Source: Bacteroides caecigallinarum
GTDB lineage: Bacteria > Bacteroidota > Bacteroidia > Bacteroidales > Bacteroidaceae
Direction of reading: 5' to 3'
Assembly: GCF_021531075.1 (NCBI RefSeq)
Contig: NZ_JADYTJ010000035.1
Span: forward strand, 1-35,257
DNA length: 35,257 nt
In this document: positions 24,676-33,975 of the stretch, one piece after another
Numbering within the stretch: position 1 is the stretch's first letter
Layout: each line of letters begins with the position of its first letter
Program-made: the position numbers and the translations under genes
Notes under the pieces: model-generated
Told to the model about the DNA's origin: nothing
Seen by the model: the letters and a program-made list of their open reading frames with translations, nothing else
Databases searched by the model: none

Positions 24676-25671
24676 ATGGCTGAAGCTATTGATATTCGTG
24701 CATTGAACGAATTGATCGAACGCCAGAGTGCGTTCGTGACAAACCTGATGACAGGTATGGATCAGGTTATCGTGGGACAGAAACATTTGGTTGAATCATT
24801 GCTGATTGGCTTGTTGGCAGACGGACATATATTGTTGGAAGGTGTGCCTGGTCTGGCAAAAACATTGGCTATTAAGACAATGGCATCGCTTATAGATTCA
24901 AAATACAGTCGTGTTCAGTTTACTCCTGACTTGTTGCCTGCCGACGTTATCGGTACAATGATTTATAGTCAGAAGGATGAGCAGTTCATCGCCAAGAAAG
25001 GTCCTATCTTTGCGAACTTTGTGTTGGCAGATGAAATTAACCGTGCTCCGGCAAAAGTACAGAGTGCTTTGCTTGAAGCAATGCAGGAACGTCAGGTGAC
25101 ACTGAGCAAGGAAACATTCCGTCTGCCTGAACCTTTCCTGGTTATGGCTACTCAGAACCCTATTGAACAGGAAGGTACTTATCCATTGCCTGAAGCTCAG
25201 GTGGACCGTTTCATGCTGAAGGTTATTATTGACTATCCGAAGCTGGAAGAGGAAAAGAAGATTATCCGTCAGAATATCTCTGGAGAAAAGGTGGAAATCA
25301 AACCAATATTGAAGGCTGAAGATATTATTGAAGCAAGAAAAGTGGTAAGACAGGTTTACCTGGATGAAAAGATTGAACAGTATATCGCAGACATAGTATT
25401 TGCTACACGTTATCCGGAGAAATATGACTTGAAGGAACTTAAGAGCCTTATCGGCTTTGGCGGTTCGCCACGTGCATCTATCAACTTGGCTCTGGCTGCA
25501 CGCAGCTATGCATTTATCAAGCGTAGAGGATATGTAATTCCTGAAGATGTCCGTGCTGTGGCTCACGATGTATTGCGTCATCGTATCGGTCTGACATATG
25601 AGGCTGAAGCTACAAATGTTACTTCGGATGAAATTGTAAGCAAGATACTTAATAAAGTTGAAGTGCCTTAA
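24676..25671 (+). CDS. MoxR-family AAA+ ATPase
   Basis: A 331-aa AAA+ ATPase of the MoxR group. Walker A is GVPGLAKT (56-63). Walker B includes Asp119 and Glu120 in ADEINRAPAKVQSALLEAMQE. Sensor 1 is in MATQNPIEQEGTYPLPEAQ and the lid region includes GGSPRASINLALAAR. MoxR proteins act with VWA-domain partners to assemble or activate other proteins. Here it opens the bat operon, with DUF58 and BatA/BatB partners following, so a chaperone-like role in envelope stress or aerotolerance is likely. The actual client is not known. Confidence 0.93.
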   Translation: MAEAIDIRALNELIERQSAFVTNLMTGMDQVIVGQKHLVESLLIGLLADGHILLEGVPGLAKTLAIKTMASLIDSKYSRVQFTPDLLPADVIGTMIYSQKDEQFIAKKGPIFANFVLADEINRAPAKVQSALLEAMQERQVTLSKETFRLPEPFLVMATQNPIEQEGTYPLPEAQVDRFMLKVIIDYPKLEEEKKIIRQNISGEKVEIKPILKAEDIIEARKVVRQVYLDEKIEQYIADIVFATRYPEKYDLKELKSLIGFGGSPRASINLALAARSYAFIKRRGYVIPEDVRAVAHDVLRHRIGLTYEAEATNVTSDEIVSKILNKVEVP

Positions 25672-25692
25672 TAAGAAACCTTTTTTTGAAGA

Positions 25693-26562
25693 ATGGAAAC
25701 TACTGAATTATTAAAGCGTGTACGCCAGATAGAAATAAAGACTCGTGGACTGTCAAGCAATATTTTTGCCGGACAGTATCATTCTGCCTTCAAGGGAAGG
25801 GGTATGGCCTTCTCGGAGGTGAGGGAGTATCAGTATGGCGATGATGTGCGAGATATAGACTGGAATGTAACGGCACGCTTTGACAAGCCATTCGTAAAGG
25901 TATTCGAAGAGGAACGCGAACTTACAGTGATGTTGCTTGTTGACGTATCGAACAGTCTTGACTTCGGTACATCAAAGCAGATGAAAAAGGATATGGTGAC
26001 AGAGATTGCGGCCACAATAGCTTTCTCTGCTATACAGAACAACGATAAGATTGGTGTGATATTTTTCTCTGATAAAATAGAGAAATTTATTCCACCCAAG
26101 AAGGGACGCAAACATATTCTATATATTATACGCGAATTGCTGGATTTTGAACCGGAGAGCTCGCGTACTGATTTGCAATGCGCAATTGAGTATCTTACGA
26201 ATGTATTGAAGAAGCGTTGTACTGCATTTATGTTGAGCGACTTTATTGATGACAAGGATTTCAAGAATGCATTGACAGTAGCAAACAGAAAACATGATGT
26301 GGTTGCTGTACAGGTATATGACCGCCGAATGGAAGATTTGCCTGATGTAGGACTTATGTTGGTCCGCGATGCGGAAACAGGTCATGAAGAATGGATTGAC
26401 ACATCGTCCAAATCGCTTAGAAAGGCTCATCACGAATGGTGGATGGAACAGCAGAAGAGGTTGAATAATATATTCAATTTGTGTAATGTTGATTCTGTTT
26501 CGGTACGTACAGACCAGGACTATGTAAGAGCTTTGCTTAATTTGTTTGCTAAAAGAAATTAA
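25693..26562 (+). CDS. DUF58 protein (VWA-like partner of MoxR)
   Basis: A 289-aa protein with the DUF58 hallmark YQYGDDVRDIDWNVTARFDKPFVKVFEEERE (about 47-77), then a VWA-like domain with DVSNS and IGVIFFSDKIEKF. DUF58 proteins nearly always sit beside MoxR ATPases and are thought to be their adaptors or substrates. There is no membrane segment or signal peptide, so it should be cytoplasmic. It begins 21 nt after moxR. Confidence 0.9.
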   Translation: METTELLKRVRQIEIKTRGLSSNIFAGQYHSAFKGRGMAFSEVREYQYGDDVRDIDWNVTARFDKPFVKVFEEERELTVMLLVDVSNSLDFGTSKQMKKDMVTEIAATIAFSAIQNNDKIGVIFFSDKIEKFIPPKKGRKHILYIIRELLDFEPESSRTDLQCAIEYLTNVLKKRCTAFMLSDFIDDKDFKNALTVANRKHDVVAVQVYDRRMEDLPDVGLMLVRDAETGHEEWIDTSSKSLRKAHHEWWMEQQKRLNNIFNLCNVDSVSVRTDQDYVRALLNLFAKRN

Positions 26563-26569
26563 TGGTCAG

Positions 26570-27673
26570 ATGAAGAATATTTTATTTAAATACGGAAAGT
26601 TGATGCTTGGCGCATTATGCTTTGCCTCTATGTCGATGGTCTGTCCGCAGGTCAGGGCGCAGCAGGTTACGGTTAGGGCAAGTATCGACTCTTTGCAATT
26701 GCTCGTAGGAGAACAGACAAAGGTACACCTGGAAGTTAGTATGGATGCTGACAGAAAGTTGCAGTTGCCTGTTATCAAAGATACACTGGTGAGAGGTGTT
26801 GAAGTATTGGATATAGCAAAACCTGATACCCAGAAACTTAATGACAATAAGAGGTGGGTCATAAGCCAGGAATATACCATTACTTCATTTGACTCTGCTT
26901 TATACTACCTTCCTCCACTGGAAGTTATGGTGGATGATGAGAAGTATCGTTCTGAGTCATTGGCCCTAAAAGTGTATTCTATTCCTGTTGACACTCTGCA
27001 TCCTGACCAGTTTTTCGGACCTAAGACTGTAGTGGAAGTGCCAATAGAATGGCAGGATATAGACAGTATGGTTTATTCTATAATTCTGATGTTGCTTTTA
27101 GGGGCTGCATGTGTGTTCCTGATAGTAAGATTGAAGAACAACAAGCCTATCATCAGGATTATAAAAATAGAGCCGAAGTTGCCGCCACATCAGGAGGCCA
27201 TGAAGCATATAGAGGAAATAAAAGCCAACAAGAGTGTGCAAAGGGAAGATCCTAAGTTGTACTATACCGAGCTGACTGATGTCATCCGTACGTATATTAT
27301 GGAAAGATTTGGTTTTAATGCTATGGAAATGACATCGTCTGAGATTATAGAGCATCTGCTTCAGGTAAAGGACAAAGATTCTCTAAAGGATTTGAAATAT
27401 CTTTTTGAAACTGCTGATTTGGTGAAGTTTGCAAAACATGCACCTATGATGAATGAAAACGACATGAATCTGGTGAATGCGATAGACTTTATCAACGAAA
27501 CGAAACAGGAAGAGGATGCAAATGCGAAGAAGGAACCTACGGAGATAAAGGTTGAGGAAAAACGCTCGAAACAAGGACGAATAGCATTGATGTGCAGTAT
27601 TGGTGCCACTGGTGTGGGAGCTGCTGTATGCTTATACATTGTTGTAAGATGCATAATTGATCTCTTCTTTTAA
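26570..27673 (+). CDS. Signal-peptide and membrane protein of the bat operon, BatD-like layout
   Basis: A 367-aa protein. A signal peptide ends near residue 29 (VRAQQ). A periplasmic beta-rich domain follows (about 30-165), with VRASIDSLQLLVGEQTKVHLEV typical of BatD-type Ig-like modules. There is a transmembrane helix (about 172-192), a cytoplasmic domain with DPKLYYTELTDVIRTYIMERFG that recalls DUF4381 and BatD tails, and a second helix near the C-terminus (about 340-365). It sits between DUF58 and batA. I chose ATG 26570; an upstream TTG would lie inside the DUF58 gene. The same tail pattern appears in BatD at 30502, suggesting relatedness. Exact function is not known. Confidence 0.75.
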   Translation: MKNILFKYGKLMLGALCFASMSMVCPQVRAQQVTVRASIDSLQLLVGEQTKVHLEVSMDADRKLQLPVIKDTLVRGVEVLDIAKPDTQKLNDNKRWVISQEYTITSFDSALYYLPPLEVMVDDEKYRSESLALKVYSIPVDTLHPDQFFGPKTVVEVPIEWQDIDSMVYSIILMLLLGAACVFLIVRLKNNKPIIRIIKIEPKLPPHQEAMKHIEEIKANKSVQREDPKLYYTELTDVIRTYIMERFGFNAMEMTSSEIIEHLLQVKDKDSLKDLKYLFETADLVKFAKHAPMMNENDMNLVNAIDFINETKQEEDANAKKEPTEIKVEEKRSKQGRIALMCSIGATGVGAAVCLYIVVRCIIDLFF

Positions 27674-27680
27674 TGCTTAA

Positions 27681-28691
27681 ATGAATGAAGTTATGATTTT
27701 TGCTAATATTGAATATCTGTTTTTATTAATTCTGCTTATACCTTATATAGTATGGTATATTATGCGCAGAAAACGAACAGAAGCTACTCTGCAAGTTTCA
27801 ACTACGCGTATGTATATGAATGTGCGCAAAAGTTGGAAGGTATATCTTATTCATGCTCCGTTTTTGCTTCGTTTATGTACTTTCGTAATGATTGTCCTTG
27901 TGCTGGCAAGACCTCAGACTACAGACAACTGGCAGAATACAGAGATTGAAGGTATTGACATAATGTTGGCTGTGGATATTTCTACGAGTATGCTTGCAGA
28001 AGATTTGAAGCCTAACCGACTGGAGGCTGCGAAACAGGTTGCTGCAGAGTTTATAAACGGACGTCCTAATGATAATATTGGTCTGACTATTTTTGCAGGT
28101 GAAGCTTTCACCCAGTGCCCTCTTACTGTGGATCATGGTGTCTTGTTGAATTTGTTTCACAGTGTTAGCTGCGAGATGATATATCGCGGTATGATAGAAG
28201 ATGGTACTGCTATCGGTATGGGGCTGGCTAATGCCGTTACGAGACAGAAAGACAGTAAGGCTAAGTCAAAGGTTGTAATTCTGCTTACTGATGGTGTGAA
28301 TAACCGTGGTGAACTTTCGCCACTTACTGCAGCAGAAATAGCAAAACAGTTTGGAATAAGAGTTTATACAATCGGTGTGGGAACAAACGGAACGGCTCCG
28401 TATCCTATGCAGACTTATGCCGGAGTGCAGTATATACAGACGCCGGTAGAAATAGATGAACAGACTCTGACACAGATAGCTGCCGAAACCAATGGTAATT
28501 ATTTCAGGGCTACAAGCAATTCTAAGCTGAAAGAGGTTTATGAGGAGATAGACAAATTGGAGAAAACAAAACTGAATGTCAAGGAATTCAGCAAAAGAGA
28601 AGAAGAGTATGAGATTTTTGCTCTCGTTGCTTTCCTGTGTATTTTGCTTGAATTGATTTTACGTAACACGGTTTTGAAAAAAATACCTTAA
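27681..28691 (+). CDS. batA: Aerotolerance protein BatA (VWA-domain membrane protein)
   Basis: A 336-aa membrane protein with helices at about 7-27 and 55-75 and at the C-terminus (about 310-328), and a von Willebrand A domain between. The MIDAS metal site starts with Asp99-Ile-Ser101-Thr-Ser103 (DISTSMLAEDL); the later TDGVNNRGE contributes the conserved Asp. In Bacteroides fragilis the Bat operon affects oxygen tolerance. BatA and BatB are thought to be MoxR partners forming a membrane complex. It starts 7 nt after the preceding gene. Confidence 0.92.
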   Translation: MNEVMIFANIEYLFLLILLIPYIVWYIMRRKRTEATLQVSTTRMYMNVRKSWKVYLIHAPFLLRLCTFVMIVLVLARPQTTDNWQNTEIEGIDIMLAVDISTSMLAEDLKPNRLEAAKQVAAEFINGRPNDNIGLTIFAGEAFTQCPLTVDHGVLLNLFHSVSCEMIYRGMIEDGTAIGMGLANAVTRQKDSKAKSKVVILLTDGVNNRGELSPLTAAEIAKQFGIRVYTIGVGTNGTAPYPMQTYAGVQYIQTPVEIDEQTLTQIAAETNGNYFRATSNSKLKEVYEEIDKLEKTKLNVKEFSKREEEYEIFALVAFLCILLELILRNTVLKKIP

Positions 28692-28703
28692 AAGAGATTT
28701 GCC

Positions 28704-29729
28704 ATGTTTAGATTTGGAGAACCGATATATTTATATTTATTATTGATAATTCCTTTATTGGTGGTATTCTACATATTTACCAATTATAGGAGAAGAAAAA
28801 AACTGCGTCAGTATGGCGACCCAGAACTGATGGCACACCTTATGCCTAATGTTTCAAAATACAGGCCTGACGTAAAATTCTGGCTGGTGACTGTGGCATT
28901 GGCTATGGTGATTTTTATGTTGGCACGTCCTCAGTTTGGTTCTAAGATGGAAACAGTGAAACGTCAGGGGGTGGAAACTGTGGTGGCACTGGATATCTCA
29001 AATTCAATGTTGGCACAGGATGTTACACCTAGCCGTCTTGAAAAGTCTAAAAAAATGGTATCAAGGCTAGTGGAAACATTCAATAATGATAAGGTTGCCA
29101 TGATTGTATTTGCAGGAGAGGCATTTACTCAGCTTCCTATTACTAGCGACTATATATCTGCCAAGATGTTTCTTGAGACTATTTCGCCTTCACTTATTAC
29201 AACCCAAGGTACTGATATCCGTGGTGCCATAGATTTGGCAATGAAGAGTTTTACTCCAAATGAAGGTGTCGGTCGTGCAATAGTTCTTATTACTGATGGT
29301 GAAAACCATGAGGGAGGAGCTGTGGAGGCGGCACAACAGGCTGCCGAAAAAGGAGTAAGAGTATTTGTTCTGGGAGTCGGTTCGCCTGATGGTTCGCCTA
29401 TCCCGGTTGAAGGAACAAATGATTTCCGCCGTGACAAGGATGGCAATGTAGTTGTGACAAAACTTAACGAGCAGATGTGTCAGGAAATAGCTAAGGCTGG
29501 TAATGGTATGTACGTACGTGTGGACAATACCAACAATGCAGAACGTGCTCTTAATGCGGAGATAAACAAGCTGGCAAAGGCAGATGTCGAGACTCAGGTC
29601 TATACAGAATTTGATGAACAGTTTGACGTGCTTGCATGGCTGGCTTTGATTTTGCTGGCTGTGGACGTTATGTTGCTCAACAGAAAAAATCCTTTATTTA
29701 AGAATGTGAAACTTTTCAAACAGGATTGA
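28704..29729 (+). CDS. batB: Aerotolerance protein BatB (VWA-domain membrane protein)
   Basis: A 341-aa paralogue of BatA with the same plan: N-terminal helices at about 10-27 and 54-71, a VWA domain with MIDAS Asp97-Ile-Ser99-Asn-Ser101 (DISNSMLAQDV) and ITDGENHEGG, and a C-terminal helix near 315-330. It starts 12 nt after batA. Intact MIDAS residues in both suggest that both bind metal and ligand. Confidence 0.92.
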   Translation: MFRFGEPIYLYLLLIIPLLVVFYIFTNYRRRKKLRQYGDPELMAHLMPNVSKYRPDVKFWLVTVALAMVIFMLARPQFGSKMETVKRQGVETVVALDISNSMLAQDVTPSRLEKSKKMVSRLVETFNNDKVAMIVFAGEAFTQLPITSDYISAKMFLETISPSLITTQGTDIRGAIDLAMKSFTPNEGVGRAIVLITDGENHEGGAVEAAQQAAEKGVRVFVLGVGSPDGSPIPVEGTNDFRRDKDGNVVVTKLNEQMCQEIAKAGNGMYVRVDNTNNAERALNAEINKLAKADVETQVYTEFDEQFDVLAWLALILLAVDVMLLNRKNPLFKNVKLFKQD

Positions 29730-29732
29730 TTT

Positions 29733-30443
29733 ATGTGGTGTAGTAAATTATGTTTATTCGGAATATTGCTCTTTACTTCAGCAGTGTCTTATGCACAGAA
29801 AACGGAGAGGGACTATCTTAGAAGCGGAAATAAACTGTATAACGACAGTCTTTTTGTAAAGGCTGAAGTTGATTATAGAAAGGCTCTGGAGATTAATCCG
29901 AAATCGGCTGATGCCATGTTCAACCTGGGAAATTCACTGCTTATGCAGCAAAAAGCTAAAGAAGCAATGGAGCAGTTTGAGGCAGCGGCACGTCTGGAAA
30001 AGGATAAGAATAAGTTGGCTCATATATATCATAATATGGGGGTTATATTACAGTCATCTAAACAGCTTCCACAGTGTATAGAGGCTTATAAGGAGTCTTT
30101 ACGAAATAATCCTAAGGATGATGAAACACGTTATAATCTTGTGCTTGCGCAGAAACAGCTGAAGGACCAACAGCAACAACAGCAAAATCAGGATCAGCAG
30201 AAAGATCAGAAGCAGGATCAGAAACAAGACGAGAAAGAACAGAATAAGGAACAGCAGGATCTACAACAACAGCAACAGCAGCAAAACCAAAATCAGCAAC
30301 AGCAACAACAAAACAAAGATGAAATGTCGAAAGAAAATGCTGAACAACTGCTGAGAGCTGCAATGCAGGACGAAAAGGATGTACAGGACAAGGTGAAGAA
30401 ACAGATGCAAGTTAGCGGAAAGAAACTTGAAAAAGACTGGTAA
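29733..30443 (+). CDS. batC: Aerotolerance protein BatC (TPR, Gln-rich tail)
   Basis: A 236-aa protein with a signal peptide (ending near residue 22, VSYAQK) and three tetratricopeptide repeats (about 25-130). A low-complexity Gln/Lys/Asp-rich stretch follows (about 146-195) with several runs of five or six Gln, and a short C-terminal helix ends in GKKLEKDW. It starts 3 nt after batB. It is likely periplasmic and probably mediates protein contacts. The Gln codons are a mixture of CAA and CAG, so the tract is not a simple slippage repeat. Confidence 0.88.
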   Translation: MWCSKLCLFGILLFTSAVSYAQKTERDYLRSGNKLYNDSLFVKAEVDYRKALEINPKSADAMFNLGNSLLMQQKAKEAMEQFEAAARLEKDKNKLAHIYHNMGVILQSSKQLPQCIEAYKESLRNNPKDDETRYNLVLAQKQLKDQQQQQQNQDQQKDQKQDQKQDEKEQNKEQQDLQQQQQQQNQNQQQQQQNKDEMSKENAEQLLRAAMQDEKDVQDKVKKQMQVSGKKLEKDW

Positions 30444-30501
30444 ACAATATTCTGTGCATGATTTGATGTTATTAATTAGTTGAGAAACAATAAATTATAG
30501 A

Positions 30502-32343
30502 ATGATGAGAAAATATATTTTCTTGATATTGATGATTGTCATACCGCTACAAATGTTTGCCAAAGACGAGGTGACATTAAGGGCTTCTGCTCCTGAGGTG
30601 GTGGTAAATGGTGATCAGTTCAGACTAACATACACTGTGAACTCGCAGGATGTTAAGGATTTCCTTGCTCCCCAAGCCAAGGGATTTGATGTACTTATGG
30701 GGCCTAGCCGTTCGCAGCAGAGTAGCACACAGATTATTAATGGTAAAGTGTCATCAAGCCGTTCCATAACATATACTTATATTTTGATGGCCGTATCGGA
30801 AGGTACATTTAATATTCCTGCTGCAAGTATAGAAGTGGATGGTGAAAAGATTTTTTCTAATCCACTTACTATAAAGGTTCTTCCAAAGGATAAAGAAGAT
30901 GCAAATTCTAATCAGGGACAGGGAAATAGCGGTATATCTTCCAGAAACCAGAAATCAAGCGGTAGAATTACGGATAAGGATTTGTTTGTACTGGCTACGG
31001 CAAGCAAGACTAAGGTCCATGAGCAGGAGGCTATATTGGTGACATACAAAGCTTATACTACAGTGGATTTACGCCAGTTGTTGGGAAAAATGCCGGACCA
31101 GCAAGGGTTTTATGTGCAGGAGGTAGAATTGCCAACTCAGAAGACTTTTAAATTGGAGCATTATAAAGGCAGAAACTATAATACTGTGGTCTACAGACAG
31201 TATGTGTTGTTTCCTCAGAAGTCCGGAAAACTTGAAATACCTGCTGTAACGTTCGATGCTGTTGTAGCACAAAGAGTAGCTGTTTCTGACGATCCGTTTG
31301 AGGCTTTCTTTAATGGAGGTGGCTACGTAGAGGTTAACAAGAAGATTATTGCTCCAAAGTTGGTAATAAATGTAGATCCGCTTCCTTCTAAACCAGAGGG
31401 ATTTTCGGGTGGTGTAGGTACATTCTCTTTAAAATCGGATATCAGTACAACCGAGCTTAAGGCTAATGAAGCTGTTACCATTAAGTTGACTATCAGTGGT
31501 ACAGGTAACATGAAACTTGTAAGCGCTCCTGAGGTTAAGTTCCCTCATGATTTCGAGGTTTATGATCCAAAAATCGAAGATAATTATGAATTGACAGCCA
31601 ACGGGTTGAGTGGAACAAAAACGATTGAGTATCTTGCAATACCTCGTCATGCCGGTAATTTTTCTATTCCTCCGATAGAGTTTAAGTATTTTGATATCAA
31701 ATCAGGAAAGTATAAGACTCTTACGACGGAAGCCTATGAACTTAAAGTTGCAAAAGGTGATGGTAGTGCAGCCAGCCAGCAGGTGATAGCTGATTTCACA
31801 AACAAGGAAAATGTAAAGGTCCTTGGTACTGATATATTGTTTATCAAAACAGGAGATACTGCTCTCAGACAAAAAGGCAATTATTTCTATGGTACGACTG
31901 CTTACTATTTGTGGTATATCATTCCTTTCCTTTTGTTTGTAGTATTCGTTGTGATTTATAGAAAACAGGCTATTGAGAGTGCCAATGTTGCAAAAGTTAA
32001 GACTAAAAAAGCCAATAAGGTTGCTACCAAACGTATGAAATTGGCTGGTAAGTTACTTTCAGAGAATAAGGTCAACGAGTTCTATGATGAAGTCCTAAAG
32101 GCTTTGTGGGGATATATAAGTGATAAGCTTAACATTCCTGTATCTAAATTGTCAAGGGATAATATTGAAGCAGAATTGTCTGGTCATGGAGTTCCTGAAG
32201 ACTTGATTAAGGAGTTTATCGGTGCACTGTCCGAATGTGAATTTGCAAGATATGCTCCGGGAAATCAGAATGAGGCTATGGATAAGGTTTATGCTGCATC
32301 AGTAGATGTAATAAGCAAGATGGAAAACTGTATTAAACGTTAA
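30502..32343 (+). CDS. batD: Aerotolerance protein BatD
   Basis: A 613-aa protein with a signal peptide (ending near residue 20, MFAKDE). Several Ig-like beta domains fill the periplasmic part (about 21-460), with VTLRASAPEVVVNGDQFRLTY and VTIKLTISGTGNMKLVSAPEV typical of BatD. There is a transmembrane helix (about 473-490) and a cytoplasmic helical tail ending near YAPGNQNEAMDKVYAAS. BatD proteins are large secreted or membrane-anchored scaffolds of the Bat complex. It starts 58 nt after batC. Confidence 0.9.
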   Translation: MMRKYIFLILMIVIPLQMFAKDEVTLRASAPEVVVNGDQFRLTYTVNSQDVKDFLAPQAKGFDVLMGPSRSQQSSTQIINGKVSSSRSITYTYILMAVSEGTFNIPAASIEVDGEKIFSNPLTIKVLPKDKEDANSNQGQGNSGISSRNQKSSGRITDKDLFVLATASKTKVHEQEAILVTYKAYTTVDLRQLLGKMPDQQGFYVQEVELPTQKTFKLEHYKGRNYNTVVYRQYVLFPQKSGKLEIPAVTFDAVVAQRVAVSDDPFEAFFNGGGYVEVNKKIIAPKLVINVDPLPSKPEGFSGGVGTFSLKSDISTTELKANEAVTIKLTISGTGNMKLVSAPEVKFPHDFEVYDPKIEDNYELTANGLSGTKTIEYLAIPRHAGNFSIPPIEFKYFDIKSGKYKTLTTEAYELKVAKGDGSAASQQVIADFTNKENVKVLGTDILFIKTGDTALRQKGNYFYGTTAYYLWYIIPFLLFVVFVVIYRKQAIESANVAKVKTKKANKVATKRMKLAGKLLSENKVNEFYDEVLKALWGYISDKLNIPVSKLSRDNIEAELSGHGVPEDLIKEFIGALSECEFARYAPGNQNEAMDKVYAASVDVISKMENCIKR

Positions 32344-32365
32344 AAACATATAGGAGATATATAAA

Positions 32366-33115
32366 ATGAATAGAATGTATGTTTTGGTAATGCTTTTGGC
32401 ATGTATACTGTTGCCTGCCAATGCTTCTTTGAAAACTGAGGCCGACAAAGCTTATCAGGAGAATGACTTTAAGGGGGCAATTGAAAAATATGAAGCTATT
32501 TTGGAAGGTGGACAGGAATCGGCTGATATGTATTATAATCTGGGAAATAGTTATTACAAGAACAAGGATATAGCAAAGGCAGTTTTGAATTATGAACGTG
32601 CATTGCTTCTGTCTCCTGGAGATGAAGATATAAGATATAACCTGGAAATGGCAAAAAGCAAAACAATTGACAAGGTTACTCCAAAGAGCGAAATTTTTAT
32701 CGTTACGTGGGTAAATTCTATCCGCGATTTGATGAGTGAATCTTCGTGGGCAGGTTTTGCAGTTGTATGTTTTATATTTTTTCTTTTGGGAACATCGGCA
32801 TATATCTTTGGAAATAAGATCGTAATTAGGAAAACAGGTTTTTCGTTGGCTGTTGTTTTTCTGGTTCTTACTGTTGTTGCAAATATGTTTGCCGATTCAC
32901 AAAAAGATAAGCTTGTAAATCGTACTGGAGCCATAATAATGCAACCATCTGTCACTGTAAAGAGTACACCTGATGATAGTGGAACAGATTTGTTCGTATT
33001 GCATGAGGGTACAAAGGTGTATATCAATGACAATTCCATGAAAGGTTGGAAAGAAGTCAGCCTTGAAGATGGATCAAGAGGGTGGGTTTCCACAGAGAGT
33101 ATAGAGGTAATTTAA
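32366..33115 (+). CDS. batE: Aerotolerance protein BatE (TPR and SH3-like)
   Basis: A 249-aa protein. A signal peptide ends near residue 20 (LPANASLK). Two TPR motifs follow (about 20-90), with MYYNLGNSYYKNKDIAKAVLNYERALLLSP. Two membrane helices lie at about 128-148 and 155-172. The C-terminus is an SH3b-like domain (about 186-249) ending GSRGWVSTESIEVI. Its start is preceded by a clear AGGAGAT. It follows batD by 22 nt. SH3b domains often bind cell-wall or protein ligands, which places this end in the periplasm. Confidence 0.88.
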   Translation: MNRMYVLVMLLACILLPANASLKTEADKAYQENDFKGAIEKYEAILEGGQESADMYYNLGNSYYKNKDIAKAVLNYERALLLSPGDEDIRYNLEMAKSKTIDKVTPKSEIFIVTWVNSIRDLMSESSWAGFAVVCFIFFLLGTSAYIFGNKIVIRKTGFSLAVVFLVLTVVANMFADSQKDKLVNRTGAIIMQPSVTVKSTPDDSGTDLFVLHEGTKVYINDNSMKGWKEVSLEDGSRGWVSTESIEVI

Positions 33116-33135
33116 TCTGAATATAAATATATTAT

Positions 33136-33846
33136 ATGGACATACAGCAATTGATAGATATGGATAAACTACTGTTGTTGAAATTCAATGGTAGCGATTC
33201 GCTCTTTTGGGATGGTTTTATGTATATAGTGACCAAGACCAAAACTTGGATACCTGCGGCTATTGCATTGCTGTATGTAATTTTCAAGAACAATAATTTA
33301 AAGAGAGGGATAACGATACTTTGCCTTATTGCTTTGGTAATAACTTTGGCAGACCAGATAGCATCGGGTTTGTGTAAACCCTTGTTTGAAAGGTTCAGAC
33401 CGACAAAAGACCCTGAATTTATGTATATGGTTGATGTCGTAAATAATTATAGAGCAGGAGGGAAGTATGGGTTTATTTCCAGTCATGCTGCAAATACATT
33501 TGCTGTAGCCACTTTCATTTCATTGCTTATCAAGAACAATAAAATGACAATAATGATGTATTTGTGGGCATTGATACCTACATATTCGCGTGTTTATTTG
33601 GGCGTACATTATCCGGGTGACATATTCTTTGGTATGCTTGATGGAATATTATCTGGTATTTTAGTTTATTTTCTGTATAAATTTATATTGAAGAAGCTTT
33701 ATTCAAGGCCTAGGTTCATATCTGCACAATACACTGAAAGTGGATATGATGTGAAAAGTGTAAATATAGTAATACTGGTTCTTTTATTAACTTATTTTTA
33801 TGCGGTGATATATGGTATGATTATATCCAAATCTTTATATTTTTGA
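33136..33846 (+). CDS. PAP2-family membrane phosphatase
   Basis: A 236-aa integral membrane protein with the PAP2 catalytic motifs: Lys81-x6-Arg88-Pro89 (KPLFERFRP), Ser115-Ser-His117 (ISSHAANTF) in place of the usual PSGH, and Ser151-Arg152-x5-His158-x3-Asp162 (SRVYLGVHYPGD). Such enzymes dephosphorylate lipid phosphates such as undecaprenyl pyrophosphate, phosphatidate or lipid A. It starts 20 nt after batE, so it is probably the last gene of the bat operon, although its link to aerotolerance is unclear. Substrate cannot be fixed from sequence. Confidence 0.9.
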   Translation: MDIQQLIDMDKLLLLKFNGSDSLFWDGFMYIVTKTKTWIPAAIALLYVIFKNNNLKRGITILCLIALVITLADQIASGLCKPLFERFRPTKDPEFMYMVDVVNNYRAGGKYGFISSHAANTFAVATFISLLIKNNKMTIMMYLWALIPTYSRVYLGVHYPGDIFFGMLDGILSGILVYFLYKFILKKLYSRPRFISAQYTESGYDVKSVNIVILVLLLTYFYAVIYGMIISKSLYF

Positions 33847-33905
33847 GTCATGTGTGAAATAAGTCCATGTTAAATGTAGGTTTTTTGATAAAAAAGACAT
33901 TATTT

Positions 33906-33937
33906 TTTGCTTGTCATATAATTTTTTTATATATTTA
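33906..33937 (+). promoter_or_regulatory. Promoter of the small HTH gene
   Basis: TTTG at 33906-33909 and TATATTTA at 33930-33937 (one mismatch to TAnnTTTG) are separated by 20 nt, the usual spacing. The ATG follows at 33976. Confidence 0.45.
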
Positions 33938-33975
33938 TCATCGAGATAATAAACGTGTTGTTTAATACTTAAAAA

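Noticed and set aside
30169-30318. CAG repeat array in batC as a contingency locus
   Set aside because: The Gln codons alternate irregularly between CAA and CAG and are broken by Asp, Asn and Lys codons, so slippage is unlikely.
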